Source of the DNA: Nonomuraea harbinensis
Lineage (GTDB): Bacteria; Actinomycetota; Actinomycetes; Streptosporangiales; Streptosporangiaceae
Assembly: GCF_019396385.1 (NCBI RefSeq)
Contig: NZ_JAHKRN010000040.1
Coordinates: 1 to 64,000 of the forward strand
Direction of reading: 5' to 3'
Length of the DNA stretch: 64,000 bases
The translations under genes were made by a program, and so were the position numbers. Under the pieces are notes generated by a model. That model did not search any database. It was not told the origin of the DNA and worked only from the letters and a program-made list of their open reading frames with translations. Below are positions 1 to 7,507 of the stretch, piece by piece. Each line of letters begins with the position of its first letter. Within the stretch, counting starts at the first letter, position 1.

Positions 1-34
1 GGGGGGGGGGGGGGGGGCCCCCCCCGGCCCCCCC
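1..34. other. homopolymer G/C run at the window edge
   Basis: The first 34 bases are 17 G followed by C and G runs, with no coding or regulatory pattern. This is most simply a sequencing or contig-end artefact. Seven bases later the stop codon of the GlnH-like gene begins, so no gene is visibly affected. Confidence 0.7.
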
Positions 35-40
35 GTCGTG

Positions 41-847
41 TCACGAGCAGCCCTCGAACTGCGGCACCGCGACCGTGCCGAAGTCCAGGCCGGTGCCGCC
101 GAACCACTCGCGCAGCAGCTTGGCGGCGGTCCCGTCCTGGTACATGTCGGTGATCGCCCGGTTGACCTCTTCGCATCCGGCCACGTCTCCCCGGCGCATG
201 CCGATGCCGGTCCGCTGCTCGTTGAACTGGGCGTTGGCCAGGCGCAGCCCGCCGCCGTCCTGCTTGGCCAGCCCGGCCAGGATGACGTCGTTGGTGGTGA
301 TGGCGTCCACCTGGTTCTGCTTCAGCGCCACCATGCACGCCTGGTAGTCGGGGAACGGCTTGACCTCCGCCGCCACCCCGCGCTCCTCGACCACCCGCTG
401 GGCCGCGTTCGCGCCCTCCACCTCGCAGATGCGCCGGCCCCGCAGGTCGCGCACGTCCTTGATCCGGCTCTCGTCGGGCCGGATCAGGATGTCCTGGTAG
501 GAGATGTGGTACGGGCCCGCGAACAGCACCTTCTGCTTGCGGTCCTCACTGATCGTGTACGTGGCCACGACCAGGTCGGCCTCGCCGGAGAGCACCGCGT
601 CCTCACGCTCGGCGGCCAGCACCGGGATCAGCCGGTAGTCCTTGCCGAGCCGCTCGGCGACGTAGGCGGCCACGTCGACGTCGAAGCCCTCGAACCCGTT
701 GCCCTTCCTGAACCCCACCGACGGCAGGTCGGGCCGGACGCCGATGACGATCTCGTCCTTGTCGAGCATGGACTCGGGCGTTCCGGCGCCGCATCCGGCG
801 GCCACCAGCGCGACCGCCGCGAGCATCACGATCATCAGCCGCTTCAA
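41..847 (-). CDS. glnH: GlnH-like glutamate/aspartate-binding lipoprotein
   Basis: Extracytoplasmic solute-binding protein of family 3, 268 aa. A lipoprotein signal (lipobox LVAAGC, Cys19) anchors it outside the membrane. A single bilobed amino-acid-binding domain follows, with the typical opening IVIGVRPDLPSVGF and a GFDVDVAAYVAERLG segment. The TTG start at 847 overlaps the upstream TGA as TTGA and has a GAGGGAG ribosome-binding site, so it is preferred over a longer GTG-initiated frame. It is the last gene of a seven-gene kinase operon, directly after a GlnX-like gene, as in mycobacteria where GlnH, GlnX and PknG form an amino-acid sensing pathway. No ABC permease or ATPase lies nearby. 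A sensor role is therefore more likely than transport, though this is inference. Confidence 0.88.
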   Translation of the reverse strand: MKRLMIVMLAAVALVAAGCGAGTPESMLDKDEIVIGVRPDLPSVGFRKGNGFEGFDVDVAAYVAERLGKDYRLIPVLAAEREDAVLSGEADLVVATYTISEDRKQKVLFAGPYHISYQDILIRPDESRIKDVRDLRGRRICEVEGANAAQRVVEERGVAAEVKPFPDYQACMVALKQNQVDAITTNDVILAGLAKQDGGGLRLANAQFNEQRTGIGMRRGDVAGCEEVNRAITDMYQDGTAAKLLREWFGGTGLDFGTVAVPQFEGCS

Positions 848-2232
848 CGGTACTCCCTCAGTCGTGGCCACACGCCCAGGGCCAGCAGCACGCCGATGCC
901 GCCCATGGCGAACGGCAGCACGGTCCACAGCTCGTCCAGCGCCCGCTCGCCGCGGTCGACCGCCGAGGCGAAGACGCTCTGCTTGCGCTCGGCCACCTTC
1001 ACGAGCTCCTCGTCGTACGTCGCGAACGCCTGCCGCACCTCGCCGAGCCTGATCGCGACCGCCTCACCGGTGCGGCCCGTGGCCGCCCGCGCGCGCATCA
1101 GGCTGTCGGCCTCCTGGTAGCGGAGGTAGGCGTCGAGCACGGGCTCGGCGGTCGCGCCGGCGAGCTCGGGGCCCAGCATGCCCCGGAAGTCCTCGGCCCT
1201 CTGCACCGCGGTCTGGTACTTCGCCAGGCTCCCCGCCTCGACGTACATCAGCCGCTGCGACTTGTCCAGGAACCGGTGCTCGTAGGTGTCGGCCCGCTCC
1301 TTGTCCAGCAGGAAGCGGCTCTGGTCGCCCTGCATGCTGTTGCCGATGGCGCGGGCCCTGGCCAGCGTCACCACCGAGTCGAAGCCTTCGAACTTGGCCG
1401 TCCGCAGGAAGTCGATGTCCCGCTGGATCACGCTCAGCCCGGCCGCCATCGCGCCGGCGGTCGCCAGGGTGGCGCCGACGAGCGCGAGCCCGAGCACCCG
1501 GCGGAACCGCCGGGCCAGGTACACCTGCAGGTACAGCAGGCACCCGAGCGCGAGCAGCCCGGCCACGATCACCGCGGCCCGCACCAGCGGCAGCATCCCG
1601 GCCGTGTCGTCGTAGGTGCGGCGCACGATGGTGCCGCTCTCCAGCGTCAGGTTGTAGGCCTGCGGCAGCAGCACCTGGCGCATCAGGTCGGTGGCGTCCC
1701 GGTAGACCCCCAGGACCGAGGCCGGCGGGTCCCCGGCGGCGTGACTGGACTGGCTGTCGAGCAACAGCGCCCGCGCGACCAACTGCTCGTAGCGGCCCAG
1801 CCCGTCCAGCACGGACTGGATGGTACGGCGCTCCGCCTGGTCGTCGCCGGCCAGCTGGAACGCCTCCAGCAGCGCCAGGTTGGCGGCCGAGCGCTGCTGC
1901 TCGTACCGCGCGAGGGCCTTGGCCCTGAGTCCTCCGTCCTCGGGGCCCATCACCAGCACGTCGGCGATCAGCGCGTCCATGTCGCTCAGCCCGAAGTACA
2001 GGCCGGAGGTGGCGACCACCTGGGGGCCGGCGTCGCGGCCGATGACGCGCAGGCCGTCGCCCGCGGTGGTGCCGCCGGCGGCGACGGCGGCGAACAGCAG
2101 CGCGAGCGCCGCGGCCGCCACCCCGGTGAGCACCCGGACCCTGCCGGGCACGCTGCGCGCGGCCCGCCGCCTGACCGGAGGCGCGGCCTGGCGCGGGGCG
2201 GGCGGCGCGGGTGAGATCGGTGTCACCGTCAA
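844..2232 (-). CDS. glnX: GlnX-like four-helix membrane signalling protein
   Basis: Integral membrane protein of 462 aa. A proline-rich cytoplasmic N-terminus leads to TM1 (about residues 35-55). A long extracytoplasmic segment follows, then a central TM pair around LPLVRAAVIVAGLLALGCLL and VLGLALVGATLATAG, a second extracytoplasmic helical segment, and a last TM before a short Arg-rich tail. This resembles GlnX, which in mycobacteria relays the state of GlnH to PknG. The chosen TTG start (2232) overlaps the FHA gene stop as TTGA and follows GGGAGG. An in-frame GTG two codons later is an alternative. Four-base overlaps on both sides imply translational coupling with the FHA and glnH genes. 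Identity rests on topology plus context, because sequence conservation in this family is low. Confidence 0.8.
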   Translation of the reverse strand: MTVTPISPAPPAPRQAAPPVRRRAARSVPGRVRVLTGVAAAALALLFAAVAAGGTTAGDGLRVIGRDAGPQVVATSGLYFGLSDMDALIADVLVMGPEDGGLRAKALARYEQQRSAANLALLEAFQLAGDDQAERRTIQSVLDGLGRYEQLVARALLLDSQSSHAAGDPPASVLGVYRDATDLMRQVLLPQAYNLTLESGTIVRRTYDDTAGMLPLVRAAVIVAGLLALGCLLYLQVYLARRFRRVLGLALVGATLATAGAMAAGLSVIQRDIDFLRTAKFEGFDSVVTLARARAIGNSMQGDQSRFLLDKERADTYEHRFLDKSQRLMYVEAGSLAKYQTAVQRAEDFRGMLGPELAGATAEPVLDAYLRYQEADSLMRARAATGRTGEAVAIRLGEVRQAFATYDEELVKVAERKQSVFASAVDRGERALDELWTVLPFAMGGIGVLLALGVWPRLREYR

Positions 2233-2864
2233 GGCGTGCCCTCCCTGATCGTGATCACGGTCCACGCGCCGAGGTGGATGCGGTCGCCCGGCCCCACCGG
2301 GACCGGCACGTTCACCGTGACGGGCTTGCCGTTGACCTGGGTGCCGTTCGCCGAGCCCGGGTCGACCAGCATCCAGGTCCCGCCGGGCGTGGCCAGCAGC
2401 ACCGCGTGCAGGCCCGACACGCCCGGATCGGTCGGCGGCCCGGCCAGATCGATCTCGGGCGTCAGGTCACGGCCCCTGCGGCTGCGCCCGATGCGCACCT
2501 GCTCGCCGATGAGCGGGAACGAGCGTTCCGGGCAGTACGGGGGGAAGGCCATGGCTGCGGCGTCCGGGCCGTTCTGGGCGATGACCTGGTCGTAGTAGGC
2601 GCGGTCGGCGGCGGTCACCGCCTCCCAGCGGGCCCCGGCCACCGAGGTCTGCGCGGGCAGCGCGCCGCCGTCGAAGGAGTGGCCGCACACCTCGCAGAAC
2701 TGGCCGACGCGCGGGGTGGCGCAGATCGGGCAGCTCTCCGCCGGCCGCGACCCCTGGGGCTGGGACGGGGCCGGCTGCTGCGGGGCGGGCGCGGACATCT
2801 GCGTCCCGCACACGTCGCAGTAGTCGTCGGTGCTCGACGCGTGCCCCTGCGGGCAGGTCGCCAT
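2229..2864 (-). CDS. double zinc-ribbon FHA-domain protein
   Basis: Phosphothreonine reader of 211 aa. Two short zinc ribbons come first (C4...C16-x2-C19 and C45-x2-C48...C57-x2-C60), separated by a Pro/Gln linker. A C-terminal FHA domain (about 120-208) shows the hallmark residues R127 in IGRS, S150 and H153 in SGLHA, and N173-G174 in SANGTQVNG. It sits between the VWA gene (TGATG junction at 2864) and the glnX-like gene. In other actinobacteria PknG acts on the FHA proteins GarA/OdhI to control 2-oxoglutarate metabolism. This protein is not GarA: it lacks the short phosphorylatable N-terminus and carries zinc ribbons instead. It may be a PknG substrate or adaptor, which is inference. Confidence 0.88.
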   Translation of the reverse strand: MATCPQGHASSTDDYCDVCGTQMSAPAPQQPAPSQPQGSRPAESCPICATPRVGQFCEVCGHSFDGGALPAQTSVAGARWEAVTAADRAYYDQVIAQNGPDAAAMAFPPYCPERSFPLIGEQVRIGRSRRGRDLTPEIDLAGPPTDPGVSGLHAVLLATPGGTWMLVDPGSANGTQVNGKPVTVNVPVPVGPGDRIHLGAWTVITIREGTP

Positions 2865-4147
2865 CAGCTGCCCTCCGTCCTGCGGAGCCTGCTCGTGCGT
2901 ACGGAGCCGGTGTCCAGCTCCAGTTCGTCGGCCTTGTCGACGTTCGTGACCAGCCGGGCGGTGCCCTGGACGGGATCGACCTCGACCACCTTGTCCAGCA
3001 GCCGCGCGGTGTCCTCGCGGCCCGAGTCGGCGGCGATCTTCCTGGCCTTGGCCAGGCGGGCGGTGGCGGCCTCCACGTTGCCGGCCGCGCGGTCGCTCAG
3101 CCCGTCCTGGATCAGCTGGTGCAGCTCGGCCTGGCCGGTGTAGTGGATGACCTTGGGGTTGATCCGGGTGGACTGGGCCAGGTCGTCGGTCCACTGGGCG
3201 AGCACGTTGCCCGAGGCCAGCACCTCGTCCGTGTCGGGCCGCACCAGTTTCACCCATCCGGCCCTGATCTCCTGGCCGATCTGGCCGGGGGCGACCTCCA
3301 CGCACAGGTGGTACTCGCGCTCCTCCTGACCCCACGAGCCGGTCGGGTAGTCGCCGGTCATCGGGTTGACGTCGGCGCGCTTGCCGGTCAGGTCGAGCAG
3401 CGTGGGCGAGACCTGCTTGACGAACTTGAGCGTGGCGGTCTGCGGCACCCACACGCGCAGCGACAGGTCGGGCACGGTCTTGGCCATCGCCGTCTGGGTG
3501 ATCCGGCGGAAGAACTCGGCCAGCTCGTGCTGGTTCCTGACGAACTCGAAGCTGCCGAGCAGCGCCTCCGACACCATGCGGAGCTGGGCGGGCACCCAGT
3601 CCGCGCCGACGCCGAGGCTGTCGCAGACGAACTTGCCGCTCCAGGCCCGCAGCACCTGTTGGAACGTCTCCTCGCGCTCGTTGTTCTGGCCGTCGGTCAT
3701 GAGGAGGGCGTGCCGGACCGCGTTCGGATGCGCCGACAGCAGGTGGCCGGCCAGGTTGAGCCACTCGCCCATCGCGGTGCCGCCGCGCGCGGTCAGCCTG
3801 GAGATGGCCTGCTGCGCCTCGGCCCGGGTCGCCGGGGTGGCCCGGACCAGGCCGTGGCCGTGCGGGTAGACCACCTTGGCCGTCGAGGTGCCGGAGACCA
3901 CCGCGAAGTACGCTCCGTCGCGCAGCGTCTCCACGGCCGTGGCGGCGGCCGTCCGGGCGTCACGGATCTTGCTGCCGCTCATCGAGCCCGACGTGTCCAC
4001 GATGATCACTTCGGCGGCCTCGGCGGCGGTCTCCGCCACGGCCTGGCCGGTGGAGCCGATCGTGAGGATGGCGTGCACCTCCCGGCCGTCCACCGAGAGG
4101 AATTTGTTCTGGTCGATCTGCAAGGTGAAGGTGGGCTGGTCACCCAT
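2864..4147 (-). CDS. von Willebrand factor A domain protein
   Basis: Cytoplasmic VWA protein of 427 aa. The N-terminal half holds the VWA fold with an intact MIDAS metal site: D51-T-S53-G-S55, a GGTAMGEW loop and the MTDGQNN strand. A beta-rich middle (about 240-330) follows, then a C-terminal helical stretch with an acidic/basic alternation that resembles a TPR-like scaffold. No signal peptide or TM segment is visible. The ATG at 4147 overlaps the phosphatase stop by 8 bases, and its own TGA overlaps the FHA start as TGATG. VWA proteins usually mediate metal-dependent protein-protein contacts. Here it is likely a scaffold for the kinase, phosphatase and FHA proteins, but its partner is unknown. 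Confidence 0.88.
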   Translation of the reverse strand: MGDQPTFTLQIDQNKFLSVDGREVHAILTIGSTGQAVAETAAEAAEVIIVDTSGSMSGSKIRDARTAAATAVETLRDGAYFAVVSGTSTAKVVYPHGHGLVRATPATRAEAQQAISRLTARGGTAMGEWLNLAGHLLSAHPNAVRHALLMTDGQNNEREETFQQVLRAWSGKFVCDSLGVGADWVPAQLRMVSEALLGSFEFVRNQHELAEFFRRITQTAMAKTVPDLSLRVWVPQTATLKFVKQVSPTLLDLTGKRADVNPMTGDYPTGSWGQEEREYHLCVEVAPGQIGQEIRAGWVKLVRPDTDEVLASGNVLAQWTDDLAQSTRINPKVIHYTGQAELHQLIQDGLSDRAAGNVEAATARLAKARKIAADSGREDTARLLDKVVEVDPVQGTARLVTNVDKADELELDTGSVRTSRLRRTEGS

Positions 4148-5321
4148 GCGTGCCTCCTAGAGGGATCAAGGCGATGGTCACGTTGTCGTGGCCGCCGGAG
4201 TCGAGCGCGTGGCGCAGCATCTGGCGGGCCTGGTCGAGCGGGGTTCCCTCGGTGGGGAAGCGGTAGCCGGCGAGGTAGCGCCACAGCCCGTCGCTGCACA
4301 CCAGCAGCAGGCCGGGTCCCGGCGGCGTGAAGACGCGCGTACGGGGGCGCACGTCGGGGTAGTCGGCCCCGAGCCAGGCGGTGATCTCCCCGGTGGGCGC
4401 GACGTCGTCCTCGGTGAGCAGCGTCCCCTCCCGCCGCACGCCCCCGTCGGCGGGGACGTCGGCGAGCCAGTACGCGCGGGTGTCGCCCGCCCAGCAGAGC
4501 GTGATCTCGCCGGGGCGCGCCACCGCGGCCACGTACGTACAGGCCGGAGCATGGTCGGGGGAGCCGGCGAGCTTGCCGACCGCCAGGCCGGCCAGCCCGA
4601 ACGCCTCCTCATGCGGCCGCCCCTCCGCCAGCGCCGCCGCTGCCGCCGCCACAGCCGCTGCCGCCGCCTCATCAGCCCGCGGCGAACTCCCCACCCCATC
4701 ACAGACCACAGCGATCGTCCCCGAACCGACCGCCCCCAACGGGACCGCCCCACCTGCTGGAGTCACGCTGGGAGGAAACGTCCCTGACGGGACTGTCCCC
4801 GCCGCGCCGGAAGTGGCCGTGCCCGACGGGACCGGCCTGCCTGCTGAGGTCGCGCCGGGAGGAGGGAAAGTGTCCGCCGGGTCTGCCGGGGTCGCGCCGG
4901 GAGGCGTCCCTAGCGGGACAGCCCTCGCCGCGCGGGGAGGGGGTGTCTCTGGCGGGATTGTCCCGCCTGTTCGGGGCGGGCCGGGTGGGGGTGTTCTTGG
5001 GGCTGATGTGGTTACCGGGATGGTGGTCGCTTCTGGTGGGATCGGGTTCGGCGGGGGTGGGGTGAGCGTTAGCAGGGTTACCGCGTCCTCGTTGCGGGCG
5101 CGGCGCAGGCCGCGGTCCGTGACGGCGGCGGCGCCGTGGGGGAGGACGGACTCGGCATGGTCCCTGGCCGTGGGCTGGCGCACGCCGCAGCGTTCGCAGT
5201 AGCCCTCCGCGTCCACGGCGGCGGCGCCGCAGGACACGCAGGAGGGGGAGGCGAGCGGGTGGCCGCAGGCTTCGCAGAAGGAGTCGCCCCGGGCCACGGG
5301 CGCCTCGCACAGCGGGCACAT
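4140..5321 (-). CDS. zinc-ribbon PP2C-family Ser/Thr phosphatase with a large insertion
   Basis: PP2C/PPM phosphatase of 393 aa, presumably reversing the neighbouring kinase. Two zinc ribbons open the protein (C2-x2-C5...C16-x2-C19 and C28-x2-C31...C42-x2-C45). PP2C motif 1 is TDRGLRRARNEDA (68-80). Motif 2 is CDGVGS (207-212), then come WAGDTRAYW, LVCSDGLWRY and a C-terminal GGHDNVT, so the metal-binding Asp residues are present. Between motifs 1 and 2, where PP2C enzymes normally have some 15 residues, lies about 115 residues of Pro/Thr/Gly/Ala-rich sequence. It is built from degenerate repeats such as VPSGT and TPPGAT. The ATG at 5321 overlaps the kinase stop (TGATG). Confidence 0.9.
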   Translation of the reverse strand: MCPLCEAPVARGDSFCEACGHPLASPSCVSCGAAAVDAEGYCERCGVRQPTARDHAESVLPHGAAAVTDRGLRRARNEDAVTLLTLTPPPPNPIPPEATTIPVTTSAPRTPPPGPPRTGGTIPPETPPPRAARAVPLGTPPGATPADPADTFPPPGATSAGRPVPSGTATSGAAGTVPSGTFPPSVTPAGGAVPLGAVGSGTIAVVCDGVGSSPRADEAAAAAVAAAAAALAEGRPHEEAFGLAGLAVGKLAGSPDHAPACTYVAAVARPGEITLCWAGDTRAYWLADVPADGGVRREGTLLTEDDVAPTGEITAWLGADYPDVRPRTRVFTPPGPGLLLVCSDGLWRYLAGYRFPTEGTPLDQARQMLRHALDSGGHDNVTIALIPLGGTHG

Positions 5322-7507
5322 CACAGCCACGTCCGGGGCCGGACGGTGTTGGCCAGGTCGACCAGCGCGTACCGTTCCTGCCGCGAGGACGCCGCGCCGG
5401 CGAGCTCGCGGTAGATCGACTCCAGCCGCCCGCGCACGCCCCGCTCCGTGAAGGGGGTGTCCGCAACCCGCGCGCCGGGCGCCGGCTGGTTGCCGTCGAG
5501 CCAGGTGAGCGCGGCACGCAGGATCTCGGCCGTCAGTCGCTTGCGGCGGCGCGGGTCGAGGTCGGCCAGCTTGCCCAGGCGGTCGGCGGCGGCGGTCAGC
5601 TCGCTGGGGTGCAGCGCCCGCGGGTCCCGCCGGGCGGCGGCGGCCACCAGCGCGAGCTGCGCGGCCACCCGGTGACTGGAGGACGCCGGCACCTCGTCGA
5701 GCACCGCCGTCCGGCCCGTCCTGGCCAGCCCGAAGGCGGCGCTGACGTAGGCGTGGTCGGTCCGCCACACGCTCTCGTACCAGGGGACCGGATCGCGACC
5801 TGCGAGCTCCAGCGCGAAGCCGAGCGCGAGCTTGGGCGCCCGCTCTCCCGGCATCATCGACACGCACCGGTCGAACGACCTCACCGCGAGATCGGGGTCG
5901 CGGACGGCGAGCCCGGCCACGCCGCGGTACCAGGTGACGCGCCAGTCGCCCGGCAGTGCCCGGTCCAGGTCGTCGAGCATGTCCCGTACTCCCGCGAGGC
6001 CGTCCTCCGCCGCCAGTCTGGCCAGCGTCAGCCGGGTCTCCGGCGTCTCCGGCATGGCCCCCACCTGGGCGGCCAGCTCGTGCGGGTGGCTGCCGGCCAG
6101 CCCGGCCAGCGCCCCGGCCGCGGGGTCGGCGGGGTCGGCCAGCGGCACGGGCAGCGACGTCACCGCCGCCATCGGGTCCAGCGCGTCGAACACCCGCTGC
6201 GGGTCGTCGGACAGCGCCCTGCCCACCGCGTCCCGCTCGGGCCCGAACAGCGCGGACGGCGCCGGGTACGGCACGCCGTCCTCCAGCGCGGAGATCTCGC
6301 GCAGCACGCCGACGAGCTGCTCCTCCATCTCCTGCGCGCTGTGGAACCTGGCGGCCGGGTCCGGGTCGGTGGCGCGGCGCAGCAGCCGGGCGAACGACTC
6401 GTGGCCGCAGTCGTCCGGCAGCGGCGCGGCCACCCCGCCCCTGGTGGGGCTGAACCCGGGGACGGCCAGCGCCGCCAGGGTCCTGGCCACCGTGTAGAGG
6501 TCGGAGGCGACGGACGACGGCTGGGTGTCCAGCTCGGGCGCGTGGTAACCGGTCGTCACCCAGGAGGACCCGGGCGGCGAGCCGACGCGCTGCACCGCGC
6601 CCAGGTCGATGAGCTTGAGCCGCCTGCCGACCCGGATCACGTTGGCCGGCTTGAGATCGCAGTAGACCAGGTCGTGCTCGTGCAGGTAGGCGAACGCGCG
6701 CAGGATCTCACGCCCGTACATGAGCGTCTCCCGCAGCGGCAGCGGGCCCTGGCCGCGCAGCTCGTGCAGCGACTGGCCGCCGACGTACTCCATGACGATG
6801 TAGCCGAGGCCGCCGGAGCGCTGGAAGTTGAAGATCTTGACGATGTTCGGGTGGTCGACCATCGTCAGGAAGCGCCGCTCGGCCTCCGCCGCCGCGAGCG
6901 CCTCGGCGTCGGCGGTGTTGAGCAGGCCCTTCAGGACCATCCAGCGGCCGTCCAGGTTCTCGTCGGAGGCCAGGTAGATCCAGCCGAGGCCGCCGTGGGC
7001 CAGGCAGCCGAGCACCCGGTACTGGCCGCCCACCAGGTCGCCCTTGGCCAGCTTGGGAGAGAAGGAGTACGGCGTCCGGCAGTGCGGGCAGAACCCGTCG
7101 GTGCGGCCTGGCCGCCCGTCCACCGACCGGCCGACCGGCTTGCCGCAGTCGAGCTTGGCGCAGAACCGCTTGTTCTCCGGCACTTGAGGGTCGGACTGCA
7201 CCGCGGTCGCGGGGTCGCGGTACGGCACGGACGGCAGATCGGCGATCTCCGCGAGCACACCGGCGCGCGACCGGCCGCTGCTCATCGGCCCCGACACGCC
7301 CCTGCTGGAGGGCCCCGTCCCGCGTACGGGCCGGGTGACGCCGGCGGGCTGCGACACGGCCGGGTGCCCGGTCCACACCCCGACCGAGCCCTCCGCCGGG
7401 CCGCTCGCCTGCGCGGCCACCGGGGGTGAGACGGCGGCGTGACCGCACAGGTCGCAGTAACCCTCGTCGATCGTGCCCGTGCAGCCGGGCTGCGCGCACG
7501 ACGTCAT
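5321..7507 (-). CDS. pknG: PknG-type serine/threonine protein kinase
   Basis: Soluble kinase of 728 aa, close to the roughly 750 aa of mycobacterial PknG. An extra N-terminal zinc ribbon (C4, C9, C18, C21) is followed by a disordered region and a rubredoxin-like Cys pair (C116/C121 and C140/C143). The kinase domain spans about 155-420: Lys193 in MVLKGL, the PknG-type catalytic loop YCDLKPAN (D284, replacing HRD) and DLG (D301) instead of DFG. The C-terminal 300 residues are helical repeats like the TPR domain of PknG. The ATG at 7507 overlaps the upstream stop as ATGA, and the gene is followed immediately by the PP2C gene. In actinobacteria PknG links amino-acid availability to central metabolism through FHA proteins, and the FHA, glnX and glnH genes downstream fit that role. 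Confidence 0.93.
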   Translation of the reverse strand: MTSCAQPGCTGTIDEGYCDLCGHAAVSPPVAAQASGPAEGSVGVWTGHPAVSQPAGVTRPVRGTGPSSRGVSGPMSSGRSRAGVLAEIADLPSVPYRDPATAVQSDPQVPENKRFCAKLDCGKPVGRSVDGRPGRTDGFCPHCRTPYSFSPKLAKGDLVGGQYRVLGCLAHGGLGWIYLASDENLDGRWMVLKGLLNTADAEALAAAEAERRFLTMVDHPNIVKIFNFQRSGGLGYIVMEYVGGQSLHELRGQGPLPLRETLMYGREILRAFAYLHEHDLVYCDLKPANVIRVGRRLKLIDLGAVQRVGSPPGSSWVTTGYHAPELDTQPSSVASDLYTVARTLAALAVPGFSPTRGGVAAPLPDDCGHESFARLLRRATDPDPAARFHSAQEMEEQLVGVLREISALEDGVPYPAPSALFGPERDAVGRALSDDPQRVFDALDPMAAVTSLPVPLADPADPAAGALAGLAGSHPHELAAQVGAMPETPETRLTLARLAAEDGLAGVRDMLDDLDRALPGDWRVTWYRGVAGLAVRDPDLAVRSFDRCVSMMPGERAPKLALGFALELAGRDPVPWYESVWRTDHAYVSAAFGLARTGRTAVLDEVPASSSHRVAAQLALVAAAARRDPRALHPSELTAAADRLGKLADLDPRRRKRLTAEILRAALTWLDGNQPAPGARVADTPFTERGVRGRLESIYRELAGAASSRQERYALVDLANTVRPRTWL

